DNA from: Excoecaria cochinchinensis
Taxonomy: Eukaryota > Streptophyta > Magnoliopsida > Malpighiales > Euphorbiaceae
DNA: 64,000 nucleotides
Direction of reading: 5' to 3'
NCBI GenBank assembly: GCA_947683425.1
Contig: CANTUQ010000112.1
Coordinates: 13,531,501-13,595,500, forward strand
How positions within the stretch are numbered: the stretch's first letter is position 1; every line of letters starts with the position of its first letter. Position numbers and translations under genes: made by a program. The notes beneath the pieces were generated by a model. That model did not search any database. It saw only the letters and a list, made by a program, of their open reading frames with translations, and was not told the DNA's origin. This document shows positions 10,867 through 22,080 of this stretch, one piece after another.

Positions 10867-12456
10867 GGATTAAATTCCATTTTTAGGGGTGAGAAGTTTT
10901 AGAATTTTGGTGAGAAAAGTGAAAATTTTTTATAAGAAAAATTCTTGGGAGAAAAGTTATTAATTTTTTTCGAGAGATTTTTTTTAGAAAAGGTTTTTGT
11001 GAGCAATTTACTCAAAAGTTTATAAAATCTCTGTTCATTTGCAAAATTTTATTTGATAAAATTTCTTCCAATTAATTGATTTCTTCAAATTTTTCTTGCG
11101 AATTAAGCCAATTTGAGGTAACGAAATTCATTCGTTTCCATCAATACAGCTAATTCGAACACTCGATTGCTATCAAATTTTCAAGGAAAGAACAACATAA
11201 ATTTTCTTTCTCTGATCTGTCTTTTATTTGATCCTTGCGAAGTATACGGGGACTTAAATCATTCGACATTCGCCTTAAAAGGTAAAATCCGAGGGTAAAC
11301 ATTCTGGGCTAATATTTGTATAATTTAATTTGATTTACATTAATTTTTTATATATATTTTATTATTCTATTTTATAATCTTTTACAAAAGAACTGAAAGT
11401 TTTATTCTTTTTACTTGTTCCCCCATACTAGGGACGGCCGCTGGCACAGTACAGGAGGCCGTCCCTAGGCAAACTCTCATGTTTTTAATTTATAAATTTT
11501 ATCTTTCAACTTATTTCTCTTAGAGTTTCTCGTTCTTTTATTTTTATTTTTATTCACACTTTTGATGCTAACGTGTTTATCCCTATGAGTTATTTTCTGA
11601 CCATTTGGAGTTGGAGTTCTGAAAGATGGTGGTTGCGCCAGTCTGAGGACTTTCATTCGGGTTCTTTCTTTACCCTTACCTTTTATGCATGTTATTATGA
11701 AAATGGTTTTGATGTCGTTAAAGAAAAAAGGCCAAAAGCTTTCTAACAATTAACTTTGGGATTTTCTTCGGAAGTTGTGGTCCAATGTCCCATTTTAGCC
11801 AATAAAATTGACGCTTCATGAAAAATCATTTTTGTAATAAAATATGCATGGTAGGACCAATGTCCTCATTCCAATGAATACCCCGTTTTATGCATGTATT
11901 GCACTTTTATAAATGGGAGTTGTATTCCGCTCCTAGTGTTATTGTAATATATTTTTGGATGCCTTATTTTGATTTTTGCTTCCATTTACCGCTTTTGACG
12001 TGAATGATTGCACCTTTAATTAAAATGTATCGTGTGGAAAGATGGTGAAATAATAAAATTCAAAACTTATTTATAATTTTAATCAAGGTACAAATAAATG
12101 AGAAGTCCCAAACTCACTCTGGTCTTTGGGGCTCATTGAGGCGAGAGGTCTAGGACTTCCAAGACACCTCTTGAGTCCCACCAAAAGGCATAAATGTACA
12201 ATCCTAGGCTCTAGGGGGTAGAGGCTGAGGCCTTCAAGATCTCTCTGGCTAGCCCAAGATGGATATGTATGCGTCGTCTTAGGCTTGCTGAGGCTAGACG
12301 ACCCTTCCCAATGTTTTATTGGGTGGCGACTCCAAGAAACCTCATTGTTGCCCAAAATAGACGCAGCTTGTAAATACCTTATAAGTTTTTATGAACCTCT
12401 CCTGATCGCCCTAAAGCGGGCTTTCGGGTGGCCGCGAGGTTCGACGCACGTCACAG

Positions 12457-12475
12457 TGGCGACTCCACTGGGGAC
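12457..12475 (+). promoter_or_regulatory. Primer binding site, TGGCGACTC type
   Basis: TGGCGACTCCACTGGGGAC starts one base after the LTR end. This agrees with the arginine-tRNA type primer sites I know from Tat/Ogre elements. The tRNA identity is from memory, not tested. Confidence 0.7.
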
Positions 12476-13208
12476 ATACTTGAGACTTCGATTCGAAAAG
12501 TACCTTGATTAAAAATTATAATAGAGTTTTAGTTTAAAAATTTCACCTTCTTTCAAAACTGCATTGCATCGCATTAGAGCCTTAGATCTATGCTAGTTTG
12601 GTCCCTCGTTTAGCCCCGGTGCGTTCCCGAAGCACGACCCTATTTTCACTCAATTTAGGGAAGTGTTAAGGATAATCACCAGCCCGAGTCTCATACCGTC
12701 ATGGTATATTAAATAGAGACCCGATTGGTCGTTACGCTCGTGATGAGCTAGACCCGTTGGCAAGGACCATGCTCGAGTAGCCCTAAAGTAACACCACCCT
12801 TTGACCAAAGCTCATGTAATGAAAATAGTTACTTCCCCTAAGTGGTATGAACCTTACTACTATGCCTGCTGTATGGATCATTATGTATTGGACAAGCCTA
12901 GATAATTTGACTGGTCACCTAATCAAAGGCTTTCATGCCCCGATAGGCCCAAGATGACTTATTCGGATTGCCTAGATACATAATGATCATAACCCATCCG
13001 CCTGTGCATTAGTTAGGAGAGGTTATGCTGCCGAATTCTCACCGTGCACCATACGTGTTCATCGGGTCCCCAGATGACCCATGGGCCAATCCCACCTAGG
13101 AAAGAGACTATGACCTCGTGTGCGGGAGTAATAAGGTTGGAAGGACCTATGTGCTTGCATGTGGCTTGTGAGTGTTGCATAGCACGATCATGCATTTTTA
13201 GCACAGTC
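12476..13208 (+). other. 5' leader of the opposed Tat-type element
   Basis: Transcribed leader between primer site and gag. No coding region is supported. Just before gag the run CTTGTGTTTTTCAG looks like a splice acceptor. The minus-strand gag has ATTTTTTCAG at the same place, so a spliced or conserved leader is possible. Confidence 0.5.
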
Positions 13209-13605
13209 ATGCATCCTCCTGACCCCTTGTGTTTTTCAGCCATCATAGATTCGCCTAGGTGGACAAGAGGGTCTCGGGGGCGCCTACGCAGAAATTCGTT
13301 CTTTGAGTTACCGAAAAGGGTAGAGTATCCGGACAGTTCTTCTGAAACCAGTTACGCTACTTCAGATCAGTTTTCTGTACCCGAAGAAATGGCAAACTCA
13401 CCGAGAGGGGCAGAGGCCACCAGGGCAATGATAGCAGAGGAAGTGGGCCGAAGGTTGGAAGAATTTGAGAACCGGATGATGGCAATGATAGCCGCAATGG
13501 GTCAGCAAGCGGCCCCGCAGAACCCACAACCTCCTCCTATGAGAAATAATAAAAGGGAGGAGGTCAGAGAGGACCCACAAGAGGAAACTCACACGCTACT
13601 TGTGA
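13209..13605 (+). pseudogene. Gag N-terminus of the opposed Tat-type element
   Basis: Begins near MHPPDPLCFSAIIDSPRW and continues with ELPKRVEYPDSSS and a coiled-coil-like EEVGRRLEEFENRMMAMI, then a proline/glutamine-rich stretch. It aligns with residues of the minus-strand gag at 10316-10000, so the two form inverted arms around the LTR 10326-12455. It lacks the Retrotrans_gag domain because it is cut at about 13605, where the truncated minus-strand LTR begins. The open frame itself continues to a stop at 13637, so its last ten or so codons are LTR sequence, not Gag. Confidence 0.75.
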
Positions 13606-14095
13606 GTGAGGACATTGGTCCTCTCATGCATAATTAAATAAAACAATTTTAATGGTGACAATGTATTTGGATGAAAAACTAGGATATTGGTCCCATTTTA
13701 TTAGGAAAAACCAATTTATTTTATAGAAATACTTTTGTATGATTTTTTTTTTAATTAAGCGTGCATAAAAACTATTTCATTTAACAATTATATAACAAAT
13801 AAATCAAAAATAAACAAAGGAAAATTAACATATACAATAAAATGATCAAACCCCAAATCTCCTCCTTCGCTTGCATGGATGCTCAAACAAGAAAAAATAC
13901 GAATTTGAAACAAAAAAAAAAAACAAAGACAAATAAAATTTATGTTAGTGATTAAATTAAAGAAATTAATTAAATGCATAAAATAATAAATCATAGATTA
14001 GAATAAATAAAACATGCATTATATACGACAAGTCAATTAAATAACATATTAAAATAAATTGATTAACCTATTAAATAAAATAAATAATGATGATG

Positions 14096-14153
<58 letters not shown>

Positions 14154-15225
14154 CAACAATAATAATAATAATAATAAAATGAGATAAGACAAAAATAATA
14201 TTTAGAAATATTAAATCTATGTACAAAAACACATGAAATAAATAAAAACAAAATAAATGTAAAGATCTATATGGTTAACAATTACATATAAGCAAAATAA
14301 ATAAAAGAAAAATAAAAGTTAAGGGATCAAGTCTAGAATATTTACCCTCAGATTTGGATTCGATTGATGATTAAAATGATTGATTTTCCTTATTGCAATT
14401 CACAAAATAGAGATAAAAATGAAAATAATAAAAAAATTGGAAATTTATTCCAATAGAAAATTGATAAAAAATTGGTAGGAAAGAAATTAATTCTCGAAGA
14501 CAAAGAATTGATTTATTTGTTTCAAGAACAATTATTTTTGATAAAAAAAGATGAAAAAGATGAAAACAAAATTAATCTTCAAGAAAAAAAAATTATTTTC
14601 AAAAAAATACTTTTGATAAAAAGATCCAAGATTCAAGAACAAAAGAAAGATTTTTCTTGTCTCAATAAAAATTCTAGATCAAAAATTGAATTTCTTAATC
14701 TTAGAATTTTATTTGGAGAAAAGAAGTGTCAAAAAAGATAGAAAGAATGATTAAATGAGAAAAAAAGGAAAAAAAATGATTTACAGAAGAAAAATCAGAT
14801 TTTTAATTAATTCCCTTGATTTTGGGTGTAAAAATGGAAGAAAATATTCAAAATTCCGAAATTTGGGTGAAAAAAGGTCAAAAATAGGAGAAAAATGAAA
14901 TCTGGGCGAAAAATGGGCAATTTCGGCGGATCTGGGCGAGGATGGGCGACCGACGCCCGTCGGCCGCGCACAGATCGCTCGCACGAGCGGGCGATGCCGT
15001 GCGCGTCGCCCGACACTCGCCGAAATATATATATATATATTTTTTTAATTTTAAATATGACTAAAAAGCACCAAAATTTTCAAATATCATTTTTTAAAAC
15101 TAATTTTTAAAATATTTTTAATATTTTTTGTTTTTCATTCTAAATTGCAACGTTTTTCGCCTGTGAAGGCAATTATCATCATTGGGTAACTTCGTTCTAG
15201 GCTGACTCAGGACCTGGTGTCTACA
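13606..15225 (-). mobile_element. Truncated 5' LTR of the Tat-type element
   Basis: Starts on the minus strand at 15225 with TGTAGACACCAGGTCC. It follows the 3' LTR (3419 to about 1608) closely, but the last about 640 bases, the primer site and the gag leader are missing. The break point lies in the shared word TGAGGACATTGG. The simplest reading is one deletion that removed the far part of the opposed element together with this LTR end. Confidence 0.8.
14088..14178. repeat. (AAT)n microsatellite in the 5' LTR
   Basis: Shorter allele of the array at 2084-2200, with a single short AAC interruption. Confidence 0.9.
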
Positions 15226-15230
15226 GCAGG
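15226..15230. repeat. Target-site duplication GCAGG, right copy
   Basis: Matches 962-966 and marks the outer edge of the TGTCTACA end of the Tat-type element. Confidence 0.85.
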
Positions 15231-15542
15231 ACAACGGATCTCTTCCAAAACCCTCTTTATTTTCTCAATCCACGACTCCGCCTTATTCAACTCATCCAAA
15301 CTTGTCCGATAAAAGTCTTCAGCCCTAGACTTCCTCACACTCTCAATCGGAGCTCTCGAGGCCGTCACCCTTTCTAAGACTCTAGCCATATCCTGAGATA
15401 TCTTTAACATAGCCTCAAAAGGCATGGCTAGAGCCTCAGGTTGTACCCTAGCTGGTTTAGCAAGACCAGATACAGATGGATCTTGCTTTTGGGGATTCGC
15501 ACTTTCTGCTGACCCCTCGAGGGACCCACGCGCTGACTCCAT
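15226..15542 (-). pseudogene. Chromovirus-like gag, N-terminal fragment
   Basis: Starts at 15542 with MESARGSLEGSAESANP, about 110 bases downstream of the LTR/primer site. It contains the early Gag motif DFYRTSLDELNKAESWIEKI and RVLEE typical of plant Ty3/gypsy Gag before the AxxxLQGxAxxWW segment. The frame runs into the 967-15225 insertion at EEIRCP and resumes at 966. The open frame visible past 15226 (to 15207) is read into the inserted LTR. A lesion-free N-terminus suggests it was intact at the time of insertion. Confidence 0.85.
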
Positions 15543-15621
15543 CTAACAACAAAATACAAGATATCCGCATCAGGCCAACACAATCCTAAACAAAAGTCTA
15601 TTCTATGGTCGCCCAGAAAAG

Positions 15622-15645
15622 CATAAACTTATGCTCTGAAACCAA
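15622..15645 (-). promoter_or_regulatory. Primer binding site, initiator-Met type
   Basis: On the minus strand a few bases after the LTR end the sequence reads TGGTTTCAGAGCATAAG. This is one base different from TGGTATCAGAGC, the usual initiator methionine tRNA primer site of plant chromoviruses (seen exactly at 47764). Confidence 0.75.
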
Positions 15646-15651
15646 TAAAAG

Positions 15652-17843
15652 TGTAACACCCCATATTTATATGTAGGGGAGCTCATCCCCATAGGGGATT
15701 GAGTACCCGTATAGATAAGTGTGCCACCAAACCGAACATACATGCATATCAAAATGGGAAAACGAAAATATGCAAATAGAGTAAATTAAATACTTTATAT
15801 CTCAAATAATGGGCCAACAGAAATTCTCAAATCTCATTCATTTGTATATCAAAATGTTCATTACAAAAAGGGGGTACAATATCACCCTTACATAACTACC
15901 AAAATTACATAATTGAAAGCATTACAACGTCATATACATAACAAAAGGTTTTACATCAGAGTACAAAATACAAAATATAAGGTTACAAAAATCCTCTCTC
16001 TAATGTGTTGGCTCTGATGGCTGCGGATCGAACTACCAAAAACTCTGATATCTTCCACACCTGCACGGATGAAACACCCATGTTAAGCGATAACGTTTAG
16101 TGGGGAAAACAAAAGATGAACGACCACTCACAATGGCTGTCAAAGCAAAGCACATACATACAGCACATATAAAAATATACATATATCCATATAAGAACAT
16201 ATTTCATAAGTGTTACTTAACATAATCACATTTGTGTAACATCATAATAAAAATTCGCATTCATAAGAGAATCAAAGACATGCCTGCAAATTCAGAGTAG
16301 TGGATAACGAGTGAACACATTATTACCCGTGGGTATAAACAAAAGCAACTTCTTTCATTTTCGTTTGAAAATATTTTCACATTGGGGAATCTTAAACAAG
16401 ATCAAAACACATTAGGATCGCGAGGACCCAAACGGTGACCTGATCAAGGTCCAAAACAGAAAAGGGCTGCAGCTAATAGAACTCTATAGGCATGTCTATC
16501 TATCCACTAACTTGACTCTTGCAGGCTAGGCATAATTCAACACCATGAGCATATATGGAGAATATTGAATTGTATAATAATTCATACAGAAAGGCAATTG
16601 CAATACATAAGGGAGCAACTATGCAAAATGACATAAAAATAATTCACGTAGAAGAGCAAGGGATAGTCGTGCCCGCGACAGAGACACTCCTCAGCGGGAG
16701 CTAGGATGATCGGGCTCTATCGCGCTCGCAATAGAGTCGGGTTTCCAGCTCCTTCAACTAATTTACAAAAATTCTTCCAAAACCAAACCATCCCCAACTT
16801 GCATCAATCCACCAAACCTCAACACAATCATCAATAGGCATTCAAAACATGTTATACAATATAAAACCCAAGTTTTATGCTAATTAACGTAAACTAAAAT
16901 ATCGAAATAAGCAATTCAAACCAAAGATCCTCAAACCCAGAAATTTTGCCAAAAACAATATAAAATCATACCCAATCTCAATTCTAATACCAAAATTCAC
17001 AATTACACTTCAATTCAACATCACACACTTCAATTAAGCATACATCTATACATTTCCACTCTCAATTTTTAGAAATTAAAACAAAAAATTCACGATAAAA
17101 GAAAATATACAAAACAAGCAAATTCCCAAACCTTGAATTCCTAAGCTCCAAGGGATCAATTGGCTGAACTCTCGCCAACAATCTCCTTCCCTTTAGGATT
17201 CTTAGGAGGAATCTCAGCTGCAACAACCCAAAATACACAAAACTCATAAACCCTAAACATAGCTAGAAGAAGAAATGGGAAGAAGAAGAAGAAGAAGAAG
17301 AAGAAGAAGAAGAAGAAGAAGAAGAAGAAGAAGAAGAAGAAGAAAAAGAAGAAGAGAGCAATACTTACTTGAGTAGCTCTAAAATTAGCCAAACCAAACA
17401 CCAATCACCAAAGCTAGAAAGAATGAAAGTGGGCAAGGGGAAGAAGAAAGAAGAAAAAGAAGGAGGAGGAGGAGGGCTGGCTTAAGAAAAATGGGAGAGA
17501 GGGGCAGAAATTCTCTCTCTCTCATTTCTCTCTCCAAGGCTTTTAAAGCTCACCAGTAGCCTTGAAGGCCATCCGTTCTGCTGCCAAACCATCAAAAAAA
17601 AGTTTAAAAAAGACTAACTACTTCAGGAAGATTCCGATCTCTCCTACCACTTATCACTAAATCATTGGTGAGTTTGGTAAATTCCTCTTCTAATACTCCT
17701 TATTCTCCCAACACAATTACCACGCAATTAAAATATAACATATAATTATACCTTTAAAACTTAATAAAGCATGCAATGAAATCCTAACACACACACACAC
17801 AACACAAGCTCAAAAATACTAGGGTGGGAATCGGGGTGTTACA
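15652..17843 (-). mobile_element. 5' LTR of the chromovirus-like element
   Basis: Ends are TGTAACACCCC (15652) and GGGGTGTTACA (17843). Orientation is minus, shown by the primer site and gag lying at lower coordinates. It has the lineage's shared blocks: a hairpin at 16082-16100, a GGTGACCTGATCAAGGTCC block near 16434-16452, and a weak TCGCGCTCGC patch at 16660-16740. The partner 3' LTR is outside the window, so no duplication can be checked; the outer flank is TCTAG. Confidence 0.85.
17276..17355. repeat. (GAA)n microsatellite
   Basis: About 25 GAA units, slightly interrupted at the right end, within the LTR 15652-17843. The long Phe-run reading frame over it is an artefact. Confidence 0.95.
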
Positions 17844-17848
17844 TCTAG

Positions 17849-18036
17849 TGCACCCGTATCCACTATTAATGGGATTCAAGCTATGTTTGTTATATGTTGC
17901 ACATGTAAATGGATATGTATTAGAACTAGTGGCTAGTTATCACTTTCTTGATATGAGAATTGTTTTAGTAGAGAATATGAGTAAGTTGATGTGATTAATT
18001 GATAAGGCATGTTAGTATCTTAAATGTGCACATATT

Positions 18037-18082
<46 letters not shown>

Positions 18083-18565
18083 GTAGAAGCATGATTAAGG
18101 TGTTAATTATTGTGTATGATAACTTATATTTATATTTATAAGTTGGGCTTTATGTTGTGGCTTCGTATGAAGTCCTTTGTTTCTGTATATCCCCACTAAG
18201 CATTATTGCTTAACACTTGTGTTTTCCCATATAGGTATGTAGGATCGGTTCAGTTTTTGGGAGTCACTCATATACAGGCCGCTAGGAGTTTAGTGGAGTG
18301 TTGCTTTTGTATATGATACTTGTTGTATTGCTGAGTATAGTGATATTTGTAGAGAATATTTTGTATAGTATAAATGATAGTAGTAGCATAATCTTATAAT
18401 GTAATATTTGATGATAATTTGTAATTTGAATTTATATTTATATTAAGTTATTTAGTTAAAATGTATGTTGCTCTTATTGATGTTTTATGCTTTCGCCATA
18501 GTATTTCTATGTGTTGGTGTGTGTATAGCGACCGATATCCTTCCAAGGGGTATTGGGGTGTTGCA
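17849..18565 (+). mobile_element. 3' part of a Tekay-like LTR
   Basis: It ends in ...ATTGGGGTGTTGCA at 18565. About 350 bases earlier it has CACTAAGCATTATTGCTTAACAC followed by TTTTCCCATATAGGTATG, the hairpin plus acceptor-like site seen in the other LTRs of this lineage. Its left side is cut by the chromovirus-like element, whose 5' LTR begins (in minus) at 17843. Contains an (AT)n run at 18039-18077. Confidence 0.6.
18039..18077. repeat. (AT)n microsatellite
   Basis: Roughly 19 uninterrupted AT units. Confidence 0.95.
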
Positions 18566-19914
18566 AATTCTATCAAGGAAAAGATGCTAAGGAAAAACTC
18601 ATCCTCCCCCTATTCTCATGTCAAAGACTCCAAACAAACAACACATAACTTAGATATGGATAAGCCAAACACACAAGTTTTCTTTCGGAAAAAACTAGTC
18701 TAGATCTTAAGATTCCCATTCTAGATTGGCCTAATATTTAGCATATGCACGGCTATAATTACCCTTGGTTCGAGATAGATTACGATCCCAACTTCGTCTA
18801 TCCATGAACTAATGTTATCTCCGAAATAATCCTAAACCAAACAACTCAACATCTAAGTATCAAAACTACCATTCCGACAACATTAAGAAATCAAGATGCA
18901 GAGAAAAATATGAATAGGGCATACACATGTATAAATAACTATTTAGATCTAAGATTAACCATCATTCCAATACAATAAAATCAAGAACTAACAATCATAA
19001 ACATGTAGAGATTTAGATCAAGAGATAAGAATAACTGAGATTATATTCAAATTTGGAAGTCTTTACATAAAATAGAGGGGTTTAATGACCCTTAACAATA
19101 AAGAAATTACTCACTATTAATTCTATGAAATAAGAAATAGAGACAAGTAGAGATTGAGATACTCATGAAAGATTCTTTAGAATCTAAAATCTTCAACAAT
19201 CACCCTGCTCCCTCCTTCAAGAGTTGAAGAATAAAGAAAATGCAAAGTTTTAAGATATAGAATCTATAAACAAAGAAGAACGATCTATATCTATTTAATC
19301 AAAATCCTTACAAAAGTTACATGGGTTTGTAAGGAAACCCAAAAGAAAGAAAATTACATAGAAAATGGGAAGTGTAACTAAAAATTTGATAAAAGAAAAA
19401 AAAAGTCCATTTAAAACTGACGTATCAGGTATATATCATCTAATAGGCTCACAGTTGTCAGGTAAAAGTGACAATTGTGAGCCCTTAATTGAGAAAATGT
19501 CATTTGGCTAGGGTCATGCCTGTTACCAACTGTATGACAACTGTGATACAAATCTTGACGGCTATGTAAAAACATCTACAGCTTCTGCAATTAAAATGCA
19601 ATTACGTCACGGTTATTGCATGATCTAAGACAGTTGTAAACCATGTCCTGATAGTTATCACAAACTGCATGACAGCTGCACTGAAATCTCTTTTGCTTTT
19701 TCCTCTTTGTGTTAACCCTTATGACTGTCACGGTGTGACTACCAGCCGTGAACCATCAATTTTCTATAAAAATAAGAGTATTTCAGCATAATTTAGTCTT
19801 AAACCTCAACTCAATTAATTCTAACTTAAAACATATAAAATGGACTAAACATGCTTAAAACTTAAGGAAAAAGGACTCAAAATGGAATATAAGTTTGAAA
19901 TTATCACGATAATA
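18566..19914. other. Unassigned AT-rich stretch
   Basis: No protein or element recognised. The stretch 19440-19760 has repeated CAACTGT/ACAGTTG-like words and a 38-base hairpin at 19446-19483 (arms of 15 with one mismatch, loop of eight). It lies between an LTR end and a copia pol fragment and may be the remains of either or of a third element. Confidence 0.4.
19446..19483. repeat. 15-bp-arm hairpin
   Basis: GGCTCACAGTTGTCA and TGACAATTGTGAGCC pair with a single G-T mismatch across an eight-base loop. Further short CAACTGT words lie at 19530-19550 and 19630. Function unknown. Confidence 0.7.
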
Positions 19915-21328
19915 ATGAGAATGACCTTCCAAAACATTTTTGGGCTGAAGTAGTGAACACGTCAAGCTATATCATTAATTGATTTTTAATTAGATTTGTT
20001 CTAAATAAAACTCCATATGAGCTTTGGCAATTAAGGAAACCAAATATCAATTACTTCCATACATTTGGCTGTAAGTGTTTTATTTTAAATGATAAAAATA
20101 ATCTAAAAAAATTTAATGTTAAATCATATATATGTATTTTTGTAGGTTATTCACATAAAAGTAAAGCATATAGAGTTTATAATAAGAAAAATACACATGG
20201 TTGAAGAGTTAATTAATGTTAAATTTGATGGGATTAATGTCTATATTGGAGAAAGGTGTGTTTTTGATAATGAGACAAATAATAAAGTTGAAGGAACTTA
20301 AAAAAAAGATCGAACAGAATTTAAACCTGATCAAAGAAATAGAGCTGATGGAATAGAACTGGCAGATGCAGTAGAACACATAAACCTAAAAATGAACACT
20401 GATCTACCTAAAGAATGGGATGTTCATAGGAACCATTCAAAAGAATATTTATTAAGTAGTCCATCAATAAGGAAGATGATCAGGAGGCAACTAAGGGAAT
20501 TTTGTGATAATGTTGCTTTTATTTCTCAAATTGAGCAAAAGAATATTTAGGAAGCTCAAGATGACAACAATTGGATTCTTCTTACGCAAGAATAATTAAA
20601 TCAATTTGAAAAAAATAAGGTATGGTCTCTTGTTTCTAAACCTAAAAAATCATTCAATTATTACCATAAAATGGGTTTTTAGAAACAAACTGGATGAACA
20701 AGGTAATGTAATAAAAAATAAAGCTAAGCTTGTGGCTCAAGGCTATAATCAAGAAAAATATATTGATTTTAATGAAACATCTACAATGATTGCACATTTA
20801 GAAGCTTTTCGTATCTTGTGTGCATTTGCATGTTTTAAGAAAATCAAACTTTAACAAATGGGTGTGAAAAGTGCATTTTTAAATGGATATTTAAATGAAG
20901 AATTTTACTTTGCACAACCACCTTGTTTGAAAATTCAGAACATGCAAATCATGTTTTTATATTAACAAAAGTTTTATAGGTTTAAAATAGGCTCCTAAAG
21001 CTTGGTATGAAAGACTTTCAAGTTTTCTAATAGAACATGATTTTACAAGAGGGAAAGTTGATAAGACTTATTTATAAACATAAAGGAACTCATATTATGA
21101 TTATGCAGATTTATATGGATGATATTGTGTTTGGAGCTACTAATATCTCTATGTGCAAGGAATTTGGAAATTCAATGAAATAAGAATTTAAGATGAGTAT
21201 GATAAGGCAATTAACTTTTTTCTTGGAACTACAAATAAATCACAATGAGGATTATATTTTTATTAATCAAGACAAGTACATAAAGAAGTTGTTAAAGAAA
21301 TTTAAAATGACAGAAACCAAAGCTATTA
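19915..21328 (+). pseudogene. Ty1/copia pol, integrase end to RT, part 1
   Basis: The first part is the end of the integrase domain: DLPKHFWAEVVNTSSYIIN, then KTPYELW and KPNINYFHTFGCKCFIL with GYSHKSKAYRVYN. After a charged spacer comes reverse transcriptase: NNWI..., KWVFRNKLDEQGN and NKAKLVAQGYNQ. The RT catalytic motif is IYMDDIVFGAT at about 21108-21140 (Y-M-D-D, both Asp present), followed by LELQINHNEDYIFINQDKYI and KKFKMTETKAI. Stops and frameshifts are frequent (for example 20008, 20550 and several after 20850). Gag, protease and the integrase start are missing on the left. The frame is cut at 21328 by the CACTA element and resumes at 30832. The SIRE/Tork-like affinity is a guess from motif wording. 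Confidence 0.85.
21326..21328. repeat. Target-site duplication TTA, left copy
   Basis: TTA flanks both CACTA termini (right copy 30829-30831). Three bases is the standard CACTA duplication. Confidence 0.9.
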
Positions 21329-21344
21329 CACTACAAGAAAAAGG

Positions 21345-21725
21345 AACAATACCGACGGAATTTTACCGACGGATTCAAAACAGTCGCTAAAATAGCGACG
21401 GAGAACAAAGTCCGTCGCGAAAAAGGGCGCCAATACTTCCCTCCAGAAATTGCGACAGAAATTAGCGACGGAAGTATAAATCCGTCGTTATAAAAAAATT
21501 AATTAACGTTTAGCGACGGAATTTTGTTCCGTCGCTATAATTAGCGACGGAAATAGAAACCGTCGCTAAATTTAGCGACGGCTATCTAAGTCCGTTGCGA
21601 AAAAAAAAAATTTTAAAAATAAAATAATTTTAGCGACGGAAGTATTATTCCGCCGCTAATTACCGACAAAATTCAATTTTCGTCGCTATTTTTAGCGACG
21701 GAAATTGCATTCTGTCGGGAAATCT
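21345..21725. repeat. Left subterminal repeats, GCGACGG type
   Basis: About ten copies of TAGCGACGGA or TTCCGTCGCTA occur in both orientations, many paired as hairpins, spaced 20-45 bases. In En/Spm such repeats bind the TNPA-type protein. The core here is mainly GCGACGG, unlike the CCGACGG core of the right end. Confidence 0.9.
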
Positions 21726-21738
21726 GAATTAAATTCAG

Positions 21739-22080
21739 ATAACACCCTTCCCCCCCCCCCCCCTCGATCCTCTCTCTCTCCTCCCTCTCCCCTCACTCTG
21801 CCCTCCGGTGTCCGATCCCCTGCCCTCTCACCGCCGACGACCGCCCCTCCCCTCCGATCGCCGGTCCCCTCCCCTCCTCCTCCTCCTCCTCCTCCTCTCT
21901 TTCCTCCCTTCTCTCTCTTTTTCCCGCTCCGATCTTCCCTTCTTCTTCCCTCCCTGCCGTGCGCCTTGTCTTCTTCGCCGCCGTCAACTGCCGCTGCTCC
22001 GGTGTTGGCTTCCTGTCCTCCTCAGCCTGGTCGACCTCCCTCCTCCGCCTCCTCCTCCTCTCCTCTCCTCCGGCGTCTGG
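21739..22080 (+). other. CT-rich leader exon of the CACTA transposase
   Basis: Strongly pyrimidine-rich (CCTCTCCC and CCTCCT runs), ending GGCGTCTG just before GTAAGC, a good donor. A matching acceptor, CATGTAACAG, is at 24408-24418, right before the transposase start. I infer an untranslated first exon and a 2.3 kb intron. A proline-rich reading frame over it is compositional and probably not real. Confidence 0.5.

Larger units (their letters stand above)
10326..12455 (+). mobile_element. 5' LTR of an opposed Tat-type element
   Basis: It starts TATAGACACCGGGTC, a TG-to-TA variant of TGTAGACACC, and ends ...CGCACGTCACA, directly followed by a primer site. Its distal part matches the reverse of 967-1608 and the LTR at 48211-50872 (shared words GGTGGCGACTCCA and CCAATGTCCTCATTCC). 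Its proximal half is much more diverged, so it is a different subfamily. It carries a GC-rich patch (10505-10715) with repeated GGGACG and CCGTCGGTA words. The matching 3' LTR is absent; the element is cut at 13605. Confidence 0.8.

Noticed and set aside
17156..17404. Frame with a long Phe run
   Set aside because: Complement of the GAA microsatellite in an LTR.
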